Shown: one piece after another, positions 40,417 through 41,688 of the stretch
How positions within the stretch are numbered: the stretch's first letter is position 1
Layout: each line of letters opens with the position of its first letter
Assembly (NCBI GenBank): GCA_016790175.1
Contig: JAEUPI010000238.1
Span: 1 to 41,688 of the forward strand
Direction: 5' to 3'
Length of the DNA: 41,688 nt
Source: Burkholderiaceae bacterium
Lineage (GTDB): Bacteria > Pseudomonadota > Gammaproteobacteria > Burkholderiales > Burkholderiaceae_C
Made by a program: the position numbers and the translations under genes
Notes under the pieces: model-generated
What the model was told of the DNA's origin: nothing
The model's input: only the letters and a program-made list of their open reading frames with translations
Databases searched by the model: none

Positions 40417-41688
40417 ATGCTGACGACACCCTTCGCTCTGGTCCAGGACGGCGAGGACTTCGTCGCGCGCGCCGTCGAGCAGCGCGATCCCGAGTCCGCA
40501 CTGAACGCGACCATCGCTTGCGTCGAATCGCTGGTCTCCCGACCCGACCTGCTCGGCCGCGCACTGTTCGTGCCGATGCTGGACCAGCTGGTGGCCGAGG
40601 TCGGCGAATCGCTGGCCGAGGCCCTCTGGCCCCGGGGCGTGGACGCGACCGACGGCGTACAGCTCGTGGTGGCCACGGAGACCTACGACACCGGTGGGCA
40701 CACACGCGTGATCGAGGATCTGTGCCACCACCTCGAGCGCCCGGTGATCGTATTGACCGACCTGTTCGGACGCGTCGGCTCAGGCGCACTGCGCATCGAT
40801 CATCTGCGCCGGCAGGCCGCCGGCGCGGCGGTGCAGGTGCTCGCCCCCGGATCGGCACTGGCCAAGACCATCGACCTGATGCGCCTGGTGGCCCAGTTGC
40901 GTCCGCAGCGTGTGCTGATGCTCACGCACCACCAGGATGCGATTGCCTGCGCCGCGCTGAGCCCGCAGCGCCTGCGCGTGCCGCGGGCGTTCATCCATCA
41001 CGGCGACCACAACCCGTCGCTCGGTTGCACCATCGAGACATTGCACCATGTGGACCTCGTACGACAGACCGGCGAGGCCTGCACCCTCGCGCTGCAACGC
41101 GACACCGGCTATCTGCCCTTGCACGTGCGCGACCAGGGCGCGCGGCCCTGGGCCGGTCGCACGCTGACGACGGCGTCGGTGGCCACCTGCGGCGCGCCGC
41201 AGAAGTACGCACGCAGCGGGCCGCTCGCCTACAGCCACATCGTGGCCACCGTGCTGTCAACCGTGGGAGGCCGCATGCACCACATCGGCCCGTTGCCTGT
41301 CGATTGGCTGGCACAGATTCGCGATCACCTGTCCAACCAGGGCATCGATGCCGGGCGCTTTCGCGCGGTGGGGCCGGTGCCGTCGCTCTGGGCCTGCCTG
41401 CGCGAGCTCGATGCCGATGTCTACCTCGCGTCGGCGCCGATCGGTGGCGGGCGTTCGGCGATCGAGGCTCAGGGCTGCGGATTGCCCATCGTGTACTTCC
41501 ACCCCGAGTCGCTGGAGCGTCCGCTGCTGGCAACCGAGGTCTACCACGCCTCGGCGCCCGGCTGGGCCGCATTGGACGATCTGCCGCAGGCACTTCGCAA
41601 CGCCGTGCTCGACGGCGCTTCGCAGTCGCGCGCCGCACGTGCGTTCTACGAAGCGGGTCACGGCGACCAGGCGTTCGCGGCGGCGGTG
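40417..41688 (+). CDS. Glycosyltransferase-like protein (GT-B fold), 3' end outside window
   Basis: An open frame of 424 codons from ATG 40417 to the window edge without a stop. GAGG seven bases before the ATG supports the start. VATETYDTGGHTRVIEDLCH is typical of the first Gly-rich loop of GT-B transferases. The later PIGGGRSAIEAQGCGLPIVY carries the GxxxxEAxxxGLP donor-binding signature. HHQDAIACAA and RAFIHHGDHNPSLGC lie between the two domains. The substrate cannot be told. Its divergence from flhDC makes flagellin or surface-polysaccharide glycosylation a reasonable guess, no more. Helical residues 1-75 before the Gly loop are an extra N-terminal part. Confidence 0.7.
   Translation, partial: MLTTPFALVQDGEDFVARAVEQRDPESALNATIACVESLVSRPDLLGRALFVPMLDQLVAEVGESLAEALWPRGVDATDGVQLVVATETYDTGGHTRVIEDLCHHLERPVIVLTDLFGRVGSGALRIDHLRRQAAGAAVQVLAPGSALAKTIDLMRLVAQLRPQRVLMLTHHQDAIACAALSPQRLRVPRAFIHHGDHNPSLGCTIETLHHVDLVRQTGEACTLALQRDTGYLPLHVRDQGARPWAGRTLTTASVATCGAPQKYARSGPLAYSHIVATVLSTVGGRMHHIGPLPVDWLAQIRDHLSNQGIDAGRFRAVGPVPSLWACLRELDADVYLASAPIGGGRSAIEAQGCGLPIVYFHPESLERPLLATEVYHASAPGWAALDDLPQALRNAVLDGASQSRAARAFYEAGHGDQAFAAAV

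Noticed and set aside
1-41688. CRISPR arrays, tRNA or rRNA genes, insertion sequences
   Set aside because: No regularly spaced direct repeats, cloverleaf-like segments, transposase motifs or terminal inverted repeats were seen. The repeats present are single short palindromes or the ~70-bp dispersed element.

Overview
The window is a large flagellar, chemotaxis and cyclic-di-GMP locus from a GC-rich betaproteobacterium. The gene set (FlhD/FlhC master regulator together with FlhF/FlhG, AcnB, an AmpG-like permease, a GC-rich dispersed intergenic repeat) suggests Burkholderiales, perhaps the Rubrivivax/Leptothrix side. That placement is inference from gene content, not a phylogeny. No stretch of more than 300 bases lacks a gene, and I saw no rRNA, tRNA, CRISPR array or insertion sequence.

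Layout. (1) 1-3184: the 3' end of acnB and its terminator, an exported rubrerythrin, and a convergent AmpG-like permease. (2) 3269-6407: a DUF5916-type outer-membrane protein and a small phasin-like protein, separated by hairpins. (3) 6600-12078, minus strand: a signalling module of diguanylate cyclase, REC-PAS-GGDEF-EAL protein, HPt protein and HDOD protein. It lies directly downstream of flgL with short gaps or overlaps. (4) 12090-22563, minus strand: flgBCDEFGHIJKL (rod, hook, rings, hook-filament junction). (5) 22729-26611, plus strand: flgA, flgM, flgN and a membrane PAS-PAS histidine kinase. (6) 26618-37592, minus strand: motA, motB, cheY, cheZ, then flhB, flhA, flhF, flhG, fliA and a soluble chemoreceptor. 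(7) 37724-38929: a degenerate HD-GYP-like protein. (8) 39155-40141: flhC and flhD. (9) From 40417 to the right edge, plus strand: a glycosyltransferase-like gene cut by the window.

How it works together. FlhDC should start the cascade. The flg and flhBAFG-fliA groups build the hook-basal body and the export apparatus. FlgM holds FliA until the hook is complete. FliA then reads late promoters. By eye I find sigma28-type boxes (TCAA, 15-16 bases, then GCCGATAN or near) before flgM, motA, cheY and the degenerate HD-GYP gene, with a weaker one before flgG. A terminator-like hairpin after cheZ would separate the late motAB-cheYZ unit from flhBAFG-fliA, and a strong one follows flhC. Four or more c-di-GMP or phosphorelay proteins are embedded in the locus, so motility and second-messenger control look physically coupled here.

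Most unusual points: FlhG keeps its FlhF-activating N-terminal motif but has lost the ATP-binding P-loop; FlhB has NPEH where NPTH is expected; the cheY promoter overlaps the motB stop codon; and a roughly 70-bp repeat occurs four times exactly between stop and start codons, twice supplying the next gene's ribosome-binding site.
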